From Marinobacter sediminum (GTDB taxonomy: Bacteria > Pseudomonadota > Gammaproteobacteria > Pseudomonadales > Oleiphilaceae): DNA of 64,000 nucleotides. The translations under genes were made by a program, and so were the position numbers. Under the pieces are notes generated by a model, which did no database searches, was not told the DNA's origin, and worked only from the letters and a program-made list of their open reading frames with translations. Location: positions 3,348,001-3,412,000 of the forward strand of contig NZ_JAGTWY010000001.1 of NCBI RefSeq assembly GCF_023657445.1, given 5' to 3'. This document shows, one piece after another, positions 1-9,269 of the stretch. The stretch's first letter is position 1; each line of letters opens with the position of its first letter.

Positions 1-77
1 CGGAAGAGGCAAGACTGACTGATTACTTCCTGACTGGCCGCGACTGGCTGGGGAATGCGATGGAGAGTGCAAAATGA
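1..77 (+). CDS. hemF: C-terminal end of probable coproporphyrinogen III oxidase (partial)
   Basis: The window opens inside a reading frame that can be read from base 3 to a TGA at 75-77, giving 24 residues that end in [18 protein letters not shown]. The 'RDW' near the end resembles the C-terminus of aerobic coproporphyrinogen III oxidase (haem synthesis), and hemF directly upstream of aroE is a common arrangement in Pseudomonas-type genomes. The stop overlaps the aroE start (ATGA at 74-77), so the two are probably translationally coupled. The call rests mostly on gene order, because only the tail is visible. Confidence 0.55.
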   Translation, partial: EEARLTDYFLTGRDWLGNAMESAK

Positions 78-901
78 ACAATGATCTTTATGCCGTTGTT
101 GGTCATCCCGTCAGTCACAGCAAATCCCCCCGAATCCACAGTCTGTTCGCCAGTCAGACGGGGGAGCCGGTTGAGTACACCGCCATTCAGGCACCATTGG
201 ACGGGTTTGCGGACACGGTACGGCAGTTTTTCGAACGCGGCGGTAAGGGCGTCAACGTAACTGTCCCCTTCAAAGAGCAGGCGTGGCAGCTGGCGGATCG
301 TCGGACTGAACGGGCAGAAAAGGCCGGTGCCGCCAATACACTCTATTACGATAGTGAGGGATTACTTACCGCCGACAACACGGATGGCTGCGGGCTGGTG
401 CGGGACCTTACTGAAAATCACGGCCTATCCCTGAACGGTGCCCGGATTCTGATTCTCGGGGCCGGTGGTGCGGTTCGGGGTGTGATAGGCCCCATCCTGG
501 CCCAGCAGCCGGCATCGCTTACCATTGCCAACCGGACGGTGGCCAAGGCCGATGCTCTGGTGGACCTGTTCGCCGATGAGGCCGGCGACACTGTCTTGTC
601 GGCGTGTGGTTTTGATCAGCCGGATCAGCCGTTCGATCTCATCATCAATGGCACCAGTGCCAGTCTGCAGGGCGATCTTCCACCGCTTTCACCGAATGTG
701 ATCTGCGCCGAATCCCAGATTTACGACATGATGTACTCTTTGCAGACAACCACCTTCAATCAATGGGCCCTCGAACAGGGAGCCGAAAAAGTCTTCGACG
801 GTCTGGGCATGCTGGTGGAACAGGCAGCTGAATCATTCCGGATCTGGCGTGACGTGACACCGGAAACCGCGTCGGTGATCGAAGAATTGCGTAACGACTG
901 A
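74..901 (+). CDS. aroE: Shikimate dehydrogenase (NADP+)
   Basis: A 275-residue protein of normal AroE length. It reduces 3-dehydroshikimate to shikimate with NADPH in the cytosolic pathway to aromatic amino acids. The N-terminal substrate motif [10 protein letters not shown] (residues 13-22) is present, with the catalytic lysine in NVTVPFKE (K67) and the catalytic aspartate in NTDGCG (D104). The Rossmann loop GAGGAVRGV lies at about 129-137. The start overlaps the upstream probable hemF by four bases. All key residues are intact. Confidence 0.97.
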   Translation: MNNDLYAVVGHPVSHSKSPRIHSLFASQTGEPVEYTAIQAPLDGFADTVRQFFERGGKGVNVTVPFKEQAWQLADRRTERAEKAGAANTLYYDSEGLLTADNTDGCGLVRDLTENHGLSLNGARILILGAGGAVRGVIGPILAQQPASLTIANRTVAKADALVDLFADEAGDTVLSACGFDQPDQPFDLIINGTSASLQGDLPPLSPNVICAESQIYDMMYSLQTTTFNQWALEQGAEKVFDGLGMLVEQAAESFRIWRDVTPETASVIEELRND

Positions 902-955
902 GACCTCGCCCGGGGTTTGGGCTATGCTCAGGAACAACTTCTGTAAGGGTTCTCA

Positions 956-1729
956 ATGGATATTCTTACGCTTGTAGGGCTTGTTGCTGGCGTTCTGATT
1001 GTTGGTCTGGCCATGCTGGCCAACGCATCGCTGCTAACTTTCCTGAACCTGCCGGGTCTGGCGATCGTGCTTGGCGGCACCTTCGCCGTTACCCTGATCA
1101 AGTTTCGTATGGCGTCGGTTATGAATGCCTTCCGGTTGGCGTTCAGTGCCGCCTTTACCGACCGTGTGGCACGGCCGACAGAGCTGATCCGTGAAGTCGG
1201 TGTATTGGCCACGGTGGTGCGCAAGGAGGGCATTCTCGGGCTGGAGAATCACGATACCGATAACGCCTTCCTGCAAAAAGCCATCACCCTGTGTGTGGAC
1301 GGGCACCCGCCGGAACTGGTGGAAGAGGCTCTGGCGCAGGAAGCCCAGCAGACGGCCGAGCGCTATGAAGTGGCTGAACGGGTATTCCGGGGGATCGGTG
1401 AATCGGCTCCTGCTATTGGCATGCTCGGAACCCTGGTAGGTCTGGTGCAGATGCTGAACAAGCTGGATGACCCCTCCTCTATCGGCCCGGCTATGGCCAT
1501 TGCCCTGCTGACGACCCTTTACGGGGCTTTTATCGCCCAGCTGCTTGCCCTGCCCCTGGCCGACAAACTTCAGCTTAAAGCTGAGGATGAAGCCCGCAAC
1601 CAGATGCTTATTGCCACCTCGATCAAGAATATCATGCGAGGTGAAAACCCCCGGGTCATGACCGAACTGTTGTCTTCCTTTGTTCATCCGGACCAACGCA
1701 CTGGCCTGGCGCCGGGCCGGGAGGCCTGA
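956..1729 (+). CDS. pomA: Flagellar motor stator protein, PomA/MotA family
   Basis: A 257-residue inner-membrane protein of the MotA/TolQ/ExbB proton-channel superfamily. Two N-terminal hydrophobic segments (residues 4-24 and 28-48) precede a cytoplasmic loop. A C-terminal pair of membrane segments contains GIGESAPAIGMLGTLVGLVQ (about 144-163) and the stretch around ALLTTLYGAFIAQLLALPLA. The length and the IGESAPAIGMLGT motif match the PomA (sodium-type) branch better than E. coli MotA, but ion choice cannot be proved from sequence. It is followed immediately by the pomB-like gene, the usual stator operon. Confidence 0.93.
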   Translation: MDILTLVGLVAGVLIVGLAMLANASLLTFLNLPGLAIVLGGTFAVTLIKFRMASVMNAFRLAFSAAFTDRVARPTELIREVGVLATVVRKEGILGLENHDTDNAFLQKAITLCVDGHPPELVEEALAQEAQQTAERYEVAERVFRGIGESAPAIGMLGTLVGLVQMLNKLDDPSSIGPAMAIALLTTLYGAFIAQLLALPLADKLQLKAEDEARNQMLIATSIKNIMRGENPRVMTELLSSFVHPDQRTGLAPGREA

Positions 1730-1733
1730 CGCT

Positions 1734-2567
1734 TTGGAGGTCGTCCAGCAGAAAAACAAGAATCGTCTCAGGAACTCGACACCCGCCTGGATTGTCACTT
1801 TTGCCGATCTGGCGACTCTGCTGCTGACGTTTTTTATTCTGCTTTTGTCGTTTGCCGAAATGGATGTGGAAAAATACCGTGCCATGGCCAACTCCATGTC
1901 AGTGGCTTTCGGTTCCAGTAACGTGCTGGCGGACGGTGTCGGTGGTTCCCCGATAACCATGATCGAATCCGATACCGTATCCCTGCCGGAGCCAACGGAA
2001 TCCCGGAGCCAGGAACCGGAATTCATTGATGAGCGTGCCGATGGTATCGCCCCCACCAAGATTCCCGGTGGAGTGATTGACCTGGCCAGTCGCCTGATCC
2101 TTGAGCTGGAGTCCGAAGTAGCCTCTGATGACCTGAGCGTCAATTACGATGAAAGACAGGTGGTGATCCGGTTCTCGGAAGAAGCCACTTTCAGGTCTGG
2201 CGAGGCCGCTATCAAGCCAGAAATGGTCCCGATTATCGAGCGGGTGGTCAATGTCCTGTCCGCCTGTACCGGTGATGTGCTTGTTTCCGGCTACACCGAT
2301 GACCGCCCTATCTCCAGTGGTCGCTACCGTTCCAACTGGGACCTCTCCGCAGCCAGAGCAGTCTCGGTTGTTCACGAGCTGGTGCTCAATCGTCAGGTAC
2401 CTGCCGAGCGTGTTGTGGCTGCCGGACGCGCAGAAACCAACCCACTGGCTCCCAACGATTCACCGGAAAACCGGGCGCTGAACCGCAGGGTGGAGATCGC
2501 CATTCGCGACCCGAAATGCACGGGCTCGACAACCGGTGGGGAACTGCCGGTCGAAATTATGCCCTAG
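1734..2567 (+). CDS. pomB: Flagellar motor stator protein, PomB/MotB family
   Basis: It has a short cytoplasmic N-terminus, one membrane segment with the ion-binding aspartate in TPAWIVTFADLATLLLTFF (D at about residue 25), and a C-terminal OmpA-like peptidoglycan-binding domain (SGYTDDRPISSGRYRSNWDLSAAR). It anchors the stator to the wall and carries the ion path with PomA. I chose TTG at 1734 because GGGAGG sits about 10 bases upstream, and this removes the 50-base overlap with pomA that an ATG at 1680 would need. The mature protein is then 277 residues. The start remains uncertain. Confidence 0.9.
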   Translation: MEVVQQKNKNRLRNSTPAWIVTFADLATLLLTFFILLLSFAEMDVEKYRAMANSMSVAFGSSNVLADGVGGSPITMIESDTVSLPEPTESRSQEPEFIDERADGIAPTKIPGGVIDLASRLILELESEVASDDLSVNYDERQVVIRFSEEATFRSGEAAIKPEMVPIIERVVNVLSACTGDVLVSGYTDDRPISSGRYRSNWDLSAARAVSVVHELVLNRQVPAERVVAAGRAETNPLAPNDSPENRALNRRVEIAIRDPKCTGSTTGGELPVEIMP

Positions 2568-2752
2568 TCCACCGAATACCGGGTTTCACTGCGCCGACCA
2601 CGCCCTCTGTCGCCCTGCCGACCAGTGCCGTTTTTAGACGACTGGATGTCGTATTGGACTCACCGCCGGAGTCGAATCAGAGCCACATTGAAACTGAATG
2701 TGATGTCTACGGATGCGATGCGCCCGCAAGGAACGAAAAAGGAGGGGCGAAG

Positions 2753-5323
2753 ATGGCACAGCTACCGAAACGCGCGAAAGTCGTTATCGTTGGCCAAGGT
2801 GGTATTGTCGGATCTTCGGTCGCCCATCACCTGATTGAGCAAGGGTGGGACGACCTCGTTGGCCTCGAAAAATCCGCTATCCCCACCGACATTGGCTCCA
2901 CCTCCCACGCCTCGGACTTCTGCTTTACCACCTCCCACGACAAACTGAACACCTACACCACGAAATACAGCCAGGCATTCTATGAGCGACGCGGCAATTA
3001 CGTGAAATGCGGTGGCATGGAAGTGGCACGGGTGGACGACGACGAACGTATGGACGAACTTCGTCGCAAGGTCGGGTCGGGCAAGGCCTTTGGCACCAAC
3101 GTCAGTATGATTTCGCCGAGTGAGGCGAAGGAACGGTTTCCGCTGCTGGATGAACGCCAGATCCAGGGGGCCATGTGGGATCCGGATGCAGGGCTGGTGG
3201 TCCCGCGTTCCCAGAAGGTGGCCGGTGACCTGGTGGAAGAGGCCGTAGCAACCGGCAAACTCCGGGTATTTCCTTACACGCCAGCCACACGCATTGACGT
3301 CAGGGACGGCCAGGTGCGCGGCGTTGAGACCGACAAGGGCTACATCGAGACGGAGTATGTGGTCCTCGCCATGGGGATCTGGGGGCCATTAATGGCGTAC
3401 ACGGCGGGTGCGGCCCTGCCTTTGATGCCGCTGGAGCATCCACTCCTGTTCTTCGGTCCCTACGAGGCATTGACTGGCACCGGTAAGCAGATCGTCTACC
3501 CGCTGTTCCGCGATCAGGGCAACTCCGCCTATGTGCGCGATACCGGGGACCCGACCACGACCGAGGGGGGGCGTATCGAATGGGGTTATTACGAGGCCGA
3601 GCGCCCGCGACTGGTGTACCCCGGCGCCATTTCCGAACCCGGCGAAACCCGGCTGTCTCCGTCCATGCGTGGCCTTTCTCTGGAGCAGGTCGTGGAGGCC
3701 TACGAAAAAGCGGTCGAAATGACGCCGATCCTGGGGGAATTGGGCTGGGAGGAGAAGCATTCCTTCAACGGCCTGTTGTCGGTTACACCCGATGGTGGAT
3801 CCCTGATGGGGGAGTCGCCGGAAGTCCGTAATTTATGGTTCTGTGAGGCGGTATGGGTCAAGGACGGCCCGGGCGCCGGCAAGGTGCTGGCAGACTGGAT
3901 GACCCATGGCATGCCGGAGATCGATCCGCACAGTGTTGATATTGCCCGTTACTACCCGCTCCAGAAGACCCCGGCTTATGTCTATAACCGCTGCTACGAA
4001 ACCGCAAAGAAAATATACACCCCGGCGATTCACCCACGGGAACCCTTTGAGACCGGCCGCAGGATGCGCACCAGTCCCTTCTATCCGAGAGAAGTGGAGC
4101 TGGGTGGCTACTTCATGGAAGCGGCGGGATGGGAACGGGCTCATGGTTATGCCGCCAATGAGGCCACGCTGTTGCCGAAGTTCAGCGATCGTATTCCGGT
4201 GCGGGAGAACGAATGGGATGGACGGCATTTCTGGGACGTGTCGAACGCGGAACAACTGGAGATGAGTGAATCGGTCGGTATGATCAACCTGTCCCACTTT
4301 GCCATTTTCGATATTTCCGGCGCTGACGCCGAACCGCTGCTGGAGTTCCTGTCAGTGGCCAGGGTTGGCGGCAGCACGCCCCATGGCAAAGGCGTCTACA
4401 CGCATTTTCTGGATGCCCGGGGCGGCGTTCGTTCCGACCTGACCATTATCCGGCGGGGGGATGACAACTACCGGGTGGTCTGTGGGGGTGACACCGGCCA
4501 TCGGGATTATTGCTGGATTACCCGGATGGCCCGGGAGTTTGGATTCAACGATGTCCGCATTGAGGACCGCACCGATACCCTCGCAACCCTCGGTCTTTGG
4601 GGACCGAAGGCCCGGGCGACTCTGGCAGCACTGGTCAGCAACCCGGACGAGCTGTCCCATGAGAGCTTCCCCTTCGCCACCGCCCGGGAACTGGAACTGC
4701 AAGGGGTTCCGGTGTGGGCGTTCCGAATTTCCTATGTCGGTGAACTCGGTTGGGAGCTTTATTTCCCGTTCAGTTACGGCCTGAGGGTCTGGGATCTGTT
4801 GTACGCCGCGGGCGTGACCCCGGTCGGTATCGAAACCTATGCCAACACCCGCCGGCTCGAGAAGAGTCTGCGTCTGCAGAACGTCGACCTGGAGGTGGAG
4901 TACAACCTCTATGAGGCTGGACTGGAACGCCCCAGGGTCAAGGAGGCGAATTTCCATGGCAAGGATGCCTACCTGCAACAGCGGCAACTGTCACGGCAGG
5001 CGGCCTATCTCTGCACCATGGCCATGACCGAACATCGCGACGCTGCGGGGGTATTGCGTTACCCGGTGGGTCAATGGCCCATTCTTGACCCGCAAACCGG
5101 CGAGGTGCTGGTGGATCGATGCGGGCGACGATCCTATAACACCAGCATTGTCTGGGGACCTTCGTTGGGCAAGAACATCCTGCTGGGTTACCTCCCGGAC
5201 GAATACGCTCAGGAGGGGCGGGAACTGACCCTCGAATACTTTCAGGAACATTACCCGATACGGGTAGAGTCGGTGGGATATCGGGCGCTGCTTGATCCGG
5301 ACAACGAGCGGGTGAAATCTTGA
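2753..5323 (+). CDS. FAD-dependent oxidoreductase fused to a GcvT aminomethyltransferase module (dimethylglycine dehydrogenase-like)
   Basis: An 856-residue protein. The N-terminal DAO-type flavin domain has GQGGIVG (about residues 15-21), and a histidine in GSTSHASDF sits where dimethylglycine/sarcosine dehydrogenases attach FAD covalently. The C-terminal half (about 440-850) is a GcvT-like tetrahydrofolate domain, for example YVGELGWELYFPF. Known relatives oxidise N-methyl groups and pass the one-carbon unit to tetrahydrofolate. The start at 2753 follows GGAGGGG; a longer in-frame reading from 2516 would overlap pomB. The neighbours are a GbdR-like regulator and folate one-carbon genes. The substrate is unknown; dimethylglycine, sarcosine or another methylated osmolyte would fit. 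Confidence 0.85.
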   Translation: MAQLPKRAKVVIVGQGGIVGSSVAHHLIEQGWDDLVGLEKSAIPTDIGSTSHASDFCFTTSHDKLNTYTTKYSQAFYERRGNYVKCGGMEVARVDDDERMDELRRKVGSGKAFGTNVSMISPSEAKERFPLLDERQIQGAMWDPDAGLVVPRSQKVAGDLVEEAVATGKLRVFPYTPATRIDVRDGQVRGVETDKGYIETEYVVLAMGIWGPLMAYTAGAALPLMPLEHPLLFFGPYEALTGTGKQIVYPLFRDQGNSAYVRDTGDPTTTEGGRIEWGYYEAERPRLVYPGAISEPGETRLSPSMRGLSLEQVVEAYEKAVEMTPILGELGWEEKHSFNGLLSVTPDGGSLMGESPEVRNLWFCEAVWVKDGPGAGKVLADWMTHGMPEIDPHSVDIARYYPLQKTPAYVYNRCYETAKKIYTPAIHPREPFETGRRMRTSPFYPREVELGGYFMEAAGWERAHGYAANEATLLPKFSDRIPVRENEWDGRHFWDVSNAEQLEMSESVGMINLSHFAIFDISGADAEPLLEFLSVARVGGSTPHGKGVYTHFLDARGGVRSDLTIIRRGDDNYRVVCGGDTGHRDYCWITRMAREFGFNDVRIEDRTDTLATLGLWGPKARATLAALVSNPDELSHESFPFATARELELQGVPVWAFRISYVGELGWELYFPFSYGLRVWDLLYAAGVTPVGIETYANTRRLEKSLRLQNVDLEVEYNLYEAGLERPRVKEANFHGKDAYLQQRQLSRQAAYLCTMAMTEHRDAAGVLRYPVGQWPILDPQTGEVLVDRCGRRSYNTSIVWGPSLGKNILLGYLPDEYAQEGRELTLEYFQEHYPIRVESVGYRALLDPDNERVKS

Positions 5324-5461
5324 TCCCGGAACGCCATTGCCCCGGAACTATGTCCACTTTGTCTGATCAAAACATTGCTACAATTATGAGGGTCAGGCGG
5401 TCCTGTTGGGATGAACAGCCTGGGGCTGCGGCAAGATCCTTCAACCTGCGGAGGTTGTAAC

Positions 5462-6577
5462 GTGTTCACCGACTTAGGCTCTTGCGAACCACCGTCTGCT
5501 GAGGCGCCATATAGGGTGGGTTTTCTGCTCATCAACAACTTCACGCTGATTGCTTTGGCGACGGCGGTCGAACCCCTGCGAATGGCGAACCAGCTGACCG
5601 GATCTGAACTCTATTCCTGGAAGTTGCTGACGCTTGACGGCGGTGCTGTGCGTGCCAGTGACGGTATGGCGGTGGTGCCGGATTCTGGCCTTCGTGGCGA
5701 TGACCAGTTTGATCTGGTTATTGTTGTTGCCGGCGTAGACGTCGCCCACAGTTTTTCGTCCGGCGAAGTCCGCTGGCTGAAGCAGCAGGGACGCCTTAAC
5801 GTAGTGCTGGCTGCGGTTTGCACCGGCGCCTATGTTCTGGCCAGCGCCGGTCTCCTGGATGGCTATGCCTGTAGCGCCCATTGGGATTGCCTGGAGGCCA
5901 TACAGGAACAGTTTCCCCGGGTACGAACCAATAACCGTCTGTTTACCCTGGAAGAGGCGAGAATGACCTGCACCGGCGGCACGGTGCCCATGCACATGAT
6001 GCTCAGATTCCTCGGACGTCGACATGGCCGGGAACTCAGCAACGCGATATCGTACATGTTTGTCTGTGACCGGCTTCGTGAAGAGTCTGAGCCGCAGCCA
6101 GTGCCGATGTTGCCCAGATCGGCCAACGCGCAACCGAAGCTCGTGGAAGTCGCGCAACTGATGGAGGCCAACATTGAGGAGCCGATTGGCCTGGGTGAGT
6201 TGGCAGCCCTGGCCGGTACCTCCCGGCGTCAGCTCGAAAGGCTCTTTCTGAAACACCTGGGATGCACACCCTCACGGTACTACCTGCGGGTGCGCCTCAA
6301 TCGCGCCCGTCGGTTACTGAAACAGACGCCCTGCTCAATTGTCGAAATCGCCTCCATATGCGGATTCGTATCGGCAACCCACTTCAGCCGCTGCTATCGC
6401 AAAACCATGGGGCTGGCGCCCCGACAGGAACGTGTGGACGTCTGGGCCCCGGCGACAGTGGCTGATCCGCTGACCGACGCGGGGCAGGGAGTGTCTTCGT
6501 CCTCGAGGGACGCGCTCAAGCGCTCCAGCACTGAATCGACCTACGGTACGTTTGGGAAACGGGTCGAGTCAGGTTAG
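5462..6577 (+). CDS. GATase1/DJ-1-type AraC family transcriptional regulator (GlxA/GbdR-like)
   Basis: The N-terminal class I glutamine-amidotransferase-like (DJ-1/PfpI) domain contains [18 protein letters not shown]. The C-terminal AraC double helix-turn-helix contains [17 protein letters not shown] and [17 protein letters not shown]. The family includes GbdR, which senses glycine betaine/dimethylglycine in Pseudomonas. The GTG start at 5462 follows GGAGG at 5450-5454; an in-frame ATG at 5411 has a weak ribosome site. It lies between the FAD-GcvT gene and the fhs-metF-gcvT-like operon and converges with fhs (9-base overlap), so it probably controls both. Ligand inferred only by family. Confidence 0.88.
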   Translation: MFTDLGSCEPPSAEAPYRVGFLLINNFTLIALATAVEPLRMANQLTGSELYSWKLLTLDGGAVRASDGMAVVPDSGLRGDDQFDLVIVVAGVDVAHSFSSGEVRWLKQQGRLNVVLAAVCTGAYVLASAGLLDGYACSAHWDCLEAIQEQFPRVRTNNRLFTLEEARMTCTGGTVPMHMMLRFLGRRHGRELSNAISYMFVCDRLREESEPQPVPMLPRSANAQPKLVEVAQLMEANIEEPIGLGELAALAGTSRRQLERLFLKHLGCTPSRYYLRVRLNRARRLLKQTPCSIVEIASICGFVSATHFSRCYRKTMGLAPRQERVDVWAPATVADPLTDAGQGVSSSSRDALKRSSTESTYGTFGKRVESG

Positions 6578-8305
6578 CCCGACCACCAGACCATTATCGT
6601 CCAGAGCGATATCCAGGGCGGCGGGACGGCGCGGCAGTCCCGGCATGGTCATGACATCCCCGCACATCGCCACCACAAAGCCGGCACCGGCCGCCAGGCG
6701 CACTTCCCTGACCGGCAGGGTATGACCGGACGGAGCCCCGAGCAAAGAGGGATCGGCGGAAAAACTGTATTGGGTCTTGGCAATACAGACCGGCAGGTGG
6801 CCGAAGCCCTGGGCCTCATATTCCCGAAGCTGTTTCCTGGCCAATGCCGTGAACTCGACCCGGCCGGCGTGATAGATCCGTGAGGCAATGGTTTCGATTT
6901 TGTCCGCCAGAGGCAGGCTGTCTTCATAGAGAAACCGGACTCCTGGCCCGTCGGCACCGAGCTGGTCGAGCACCGCCTGAGCGAGCTCTGTGGCTCCGTC
7001 GCCGCCTGAGGCCCAGTGATCCGCCGGCACGGCGCGAACACCCAGGTCCCGGCTGATGGCCTGGACCAGCGCTGTTTCCTCGTCAGTATCCTCGGGGAAG
7101 CGGTTGATGCAGACAACCGGGGTCAGTCCGAACTGCTGCAGGTTCTGGATATGCCGCTCCAGATTGACGCACCCGGCGCGTAATGCGGCCTGATCCGGTT
7201 CTGTCAGTCGGTTGCGGGCGGCGCCACCGTGCAGCTTCAGTGCCCGGAGGGTGCAAACCAGAACCGCCGCGTCCGGCATCAGGCCGGAGTGCCGGCATTT
7301 GATGTCGATGAATTTTTCCGCGCCCAGATCCGCCCCGAAGCCCGCCTCGGTAACGACAACGTCGTTGAGCGCCAGCGCGGCCCGGGTGGCGGCAACCGAG
7401 TTGCAGCCATGGGCTATGTTGGCGAAGGGTCCACCGTGGATGAATACCGGATTGTGCTCCAGGCTCTGTACGAGGTTCGGCTGCAGTGCATCTTTCAGGA
7501 GTACCGACAGCGCGCCATCCATGCCGAGGTCACGGACTGTGACCGGGCTCTTATCGGATCGCCGACCGACAATCATGTTTCCGAGCCGCTGGCTCAGATC
7601 CGAACGCCCCTCTGCGAGGCAGAGAATGGCCATGATCTCGGACGTAACGGTGATGTCGAAACCGGTTTCCCGTGGCACTCCGTGGGCTATGCCGCCGAGC
7701 CCGCTGACCAGGTTTCGGAGCGAGCGATCGGTCAGGTCCATTACCCGGCGCCAGCTGATCAGTCGTGGTTCCAGGCCGGCTTCGTTACCCCAGTGGATAT
7801 GATTGTCGATTAGCGAGGCCAGCAGGTTATGGGCGGTGGTAATGGCATGGAAGTCGCCGTTGAAATGCAGGTTGATATCTTCCATCGGAATGACCTGGGC
7901 ACGGCCGCCTCCGGCGGCACCGCCCTTCATGCCAAAGCAGGGTCCCAGAGATGGTTCCCGCAGGCACACCGACGAGTTCAGGCCCAGACGATTCAGACCG
8001 TCATTCAGGCCCACGCTGGTGGTGGTTTTGCCCTCGCCTGCCGGCGTCGGTGTCATCGCGGTGACCAGGACAAGCTTGCCGCGTGGCGCGGTATCGGAGG
8101 TGTCGACATACGCCATGTCCAGTTTGGCCTTGTAGTGCCCAAAGGGCACCAGACTTTCGGGCGGCAGACCGAAACGCTGCTGCGCCAGCAACAGGATGGA
8201 CTGAGGCTGAACCGACCGGGCAATTTCGATGTCCGGCATGGGCGCCAGAGGACGGCTTTCCAACACTGATGGGTCGGAGATCTGCTCACTATACTGGGGT
8301 TCCAT
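6569..8305 (-). CDS. fhs: Formate--tetrahydrofolate ligase
   Basis: A 578-residue cytosolic enzyme that makes 10-formyl-tetrahydrofolate from formate, tetrahydrofolate and ATP, or runs in reverse to conserve ATP when one-carbon units are oxidised. The ATP-binding loop [20 protein letters not shown] is intact (from about residue 65), followed by [20 protein letters not shown]. The start at 8305 follows AGGAGGCAAGCCA. It overlaps the metF-like gene upstream by 17 bases, so the two form one transcript. In this setting the reverse, catabolic direction (formyl-folate to formate) is a plausible role. Confidence 0.96.
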   Translation of the reverse strand: MEPQYSEQISDPSVLESRPLAPMPDIEIARSVQPQSILLLAQQRFGLPPESLVPFGHYKAKLDMAYVDTSDTAPRGKLVLVTAMTPTPAGEGKTTTSVGLNDGLNRLGLNSSVCLREPSLGPCFGMKGGAAGGGRAQVIPMEDINLHFNGDFHAITTAHNLLASLIDNHIHWGNEAGLEPRLISWRRVMDLTDRSLRNLVSGLGGIAHGVPRETGFDITVTSEIMAILCLAEGRSDLSQRLGNMIVGRRSDKSPVTVRDLGMDGALSVLLKDALQPNLVQSLEHNPVFIHGGPFANIAHGCNSVAATRAALALNDVVVTEAGFGADLGAEKFIDIKCRHSGLMPDAAVLVCTLRALKLHGGAARNRLTEPDQAALRAGCVNLERHIQNLQQFGLTPVVCINRFPEDTDEETALVQAISRDLGVRAVPADHWASGGDGATELAQAVLDQLGADGPGVRFLYEDSLPLADKIETIASRIYHAGRVEFTALARKQLREYEAQGFGHLPVCIAKTQYSFSADPSLLGAPSGHTLPVREVRLAAGAGFVVAMCGDVMTMPGLPRRPAALDIALDDNGLVVGLT

Positions 8306-9224
8306 TGGCTTGCCTCCTTTCGTCCTCGAGCGACCGGCTGTGGTCTTGAATCCATTGTGCCGACTGGCGTAAGCCACCGAATGGAAATAGATGTATCCCC
8401 TTGAGCAGGGCATCGGGATTGTCCAGACAATACTGAACCAGGGGTTGGACCATGCGATCCGGCGTCCAGGCCCGGAGCAGCCTGGCGCTGCCCGGACGCC
8501 GGAGCAGCATGCGACCGGAGACGCCAACCCCACACTGGGCGGCGTAGGCGAGCAGGGTCTTTACGCGCGTGGGTCCTGCCAGTCCAATGTAAACAGGAAG
8601 TGTTTCCAGAAGCGTGCCCAGGCTATGCAGCCAGTCGATAACGATCTCGGCCTGGAAGGTAAACTGGGTGACCACCCACAGCTGTATGCCGGTGCTGCGG
8701 GCGTATTCCTGCTTGATGTCGAGGGCCCGGGCCAGTGTCGCTCGATCTGCGCGGGGATGGCCTTCGGGGTGTGCTGCGAAACCGATGCCATGGAACCGGA
8801 ACCGGGACAGAATGTGAGATTCGAGAACCGCCAGGGTATCCGGGAAGGGGCCGGCAACAGAATCGCGGTCACCGGCAATCAGCAGCAATCGGTCCACGCG
8901 GCTGTCCTGCAACTGGGCCAACCAGTCGTCGAGTTGCCCCTGGCTTTCCAGCATCCGTGCCGGCAGGTGAGGCACGGGCTGCATGCCCAGTTCCAGCAAC
9001 CGACGACAGGCTGCAAGCGTGTCACTAAAGTGTCCACCCGGTAGAAAGGGTACGTATACCGAGGTACCGGGATATAACAGCTGTGGCAGGTTTTCGGTTG
9101 CAAAAATCTGCCGGGGCGTCGCTTCGATCGAAGCGGAGCGCACCAGAGCCTGCAGGCAACGGTCTGCTTCATCGCCACGGCCCAATGATGCACTCAGCGT
9201 ATTGGGTTGGTTTGCCAGAGTCAT
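8289..9224 (-). CDS. Divergent methylenetetrahydrofolate reductase family protein
   Basis: A 311-residue protein that looks like the MTHFR barrel family, with recognisable stretches such as [18 protein letters not shown], the barrel end around [15 protein letters not shown], and [17 protein letters not shown]. It probably oxidises 5-methyl-THF to 5,10-methylene-THF or reduces it in reverse. It differs clearly from biosynthetic MetF and resembles copies found beside folate-dependent demethylases, such as the lig region of Sphingobium. It sits between the GcvT-like gene (45-base gap) and fhs (17-base overlap). Family call good; direction of the reaction inferred from context. Confidence 0.8.
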   Translation of the reverse strand: MTLANQPNTLSASLGRGDEADRCLQALVRSASIEATPRQIFATENLPQLLYPGTSVYVPFLPGGHFSDTLAACRRLLELGMQPVPHLPARMLESQGQLDDWLAQLQDSRVDRLLLIAGDRDSVAGPFPDTLAVLESHILSRFRFHGIGFAAHPEGHPRADRATLARALDIKQEYARSTGIQLWVVTQFTFQAEIVIDWLHSLGTLLETLPVYIGLAGPTRVKTLLAYAAQCGVGVSGRMLLRRPGSARLLRAWTPDRMVQPLVQYCLDNPDALLKGIHLFPFGGLRQSAQWIQDHSRSLEDERRQANGTPV

Positions 9225-9269
9225 AACGCATCACCCTTTGTTAACCGGCAGCTGCCGGGGATCCGGCTC

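Noticed and set aside
1034..2143. A 369-codon minus-strand frame over pomA/pomB
   Set aside because: Antisense to two clear motor genes, no domain match.
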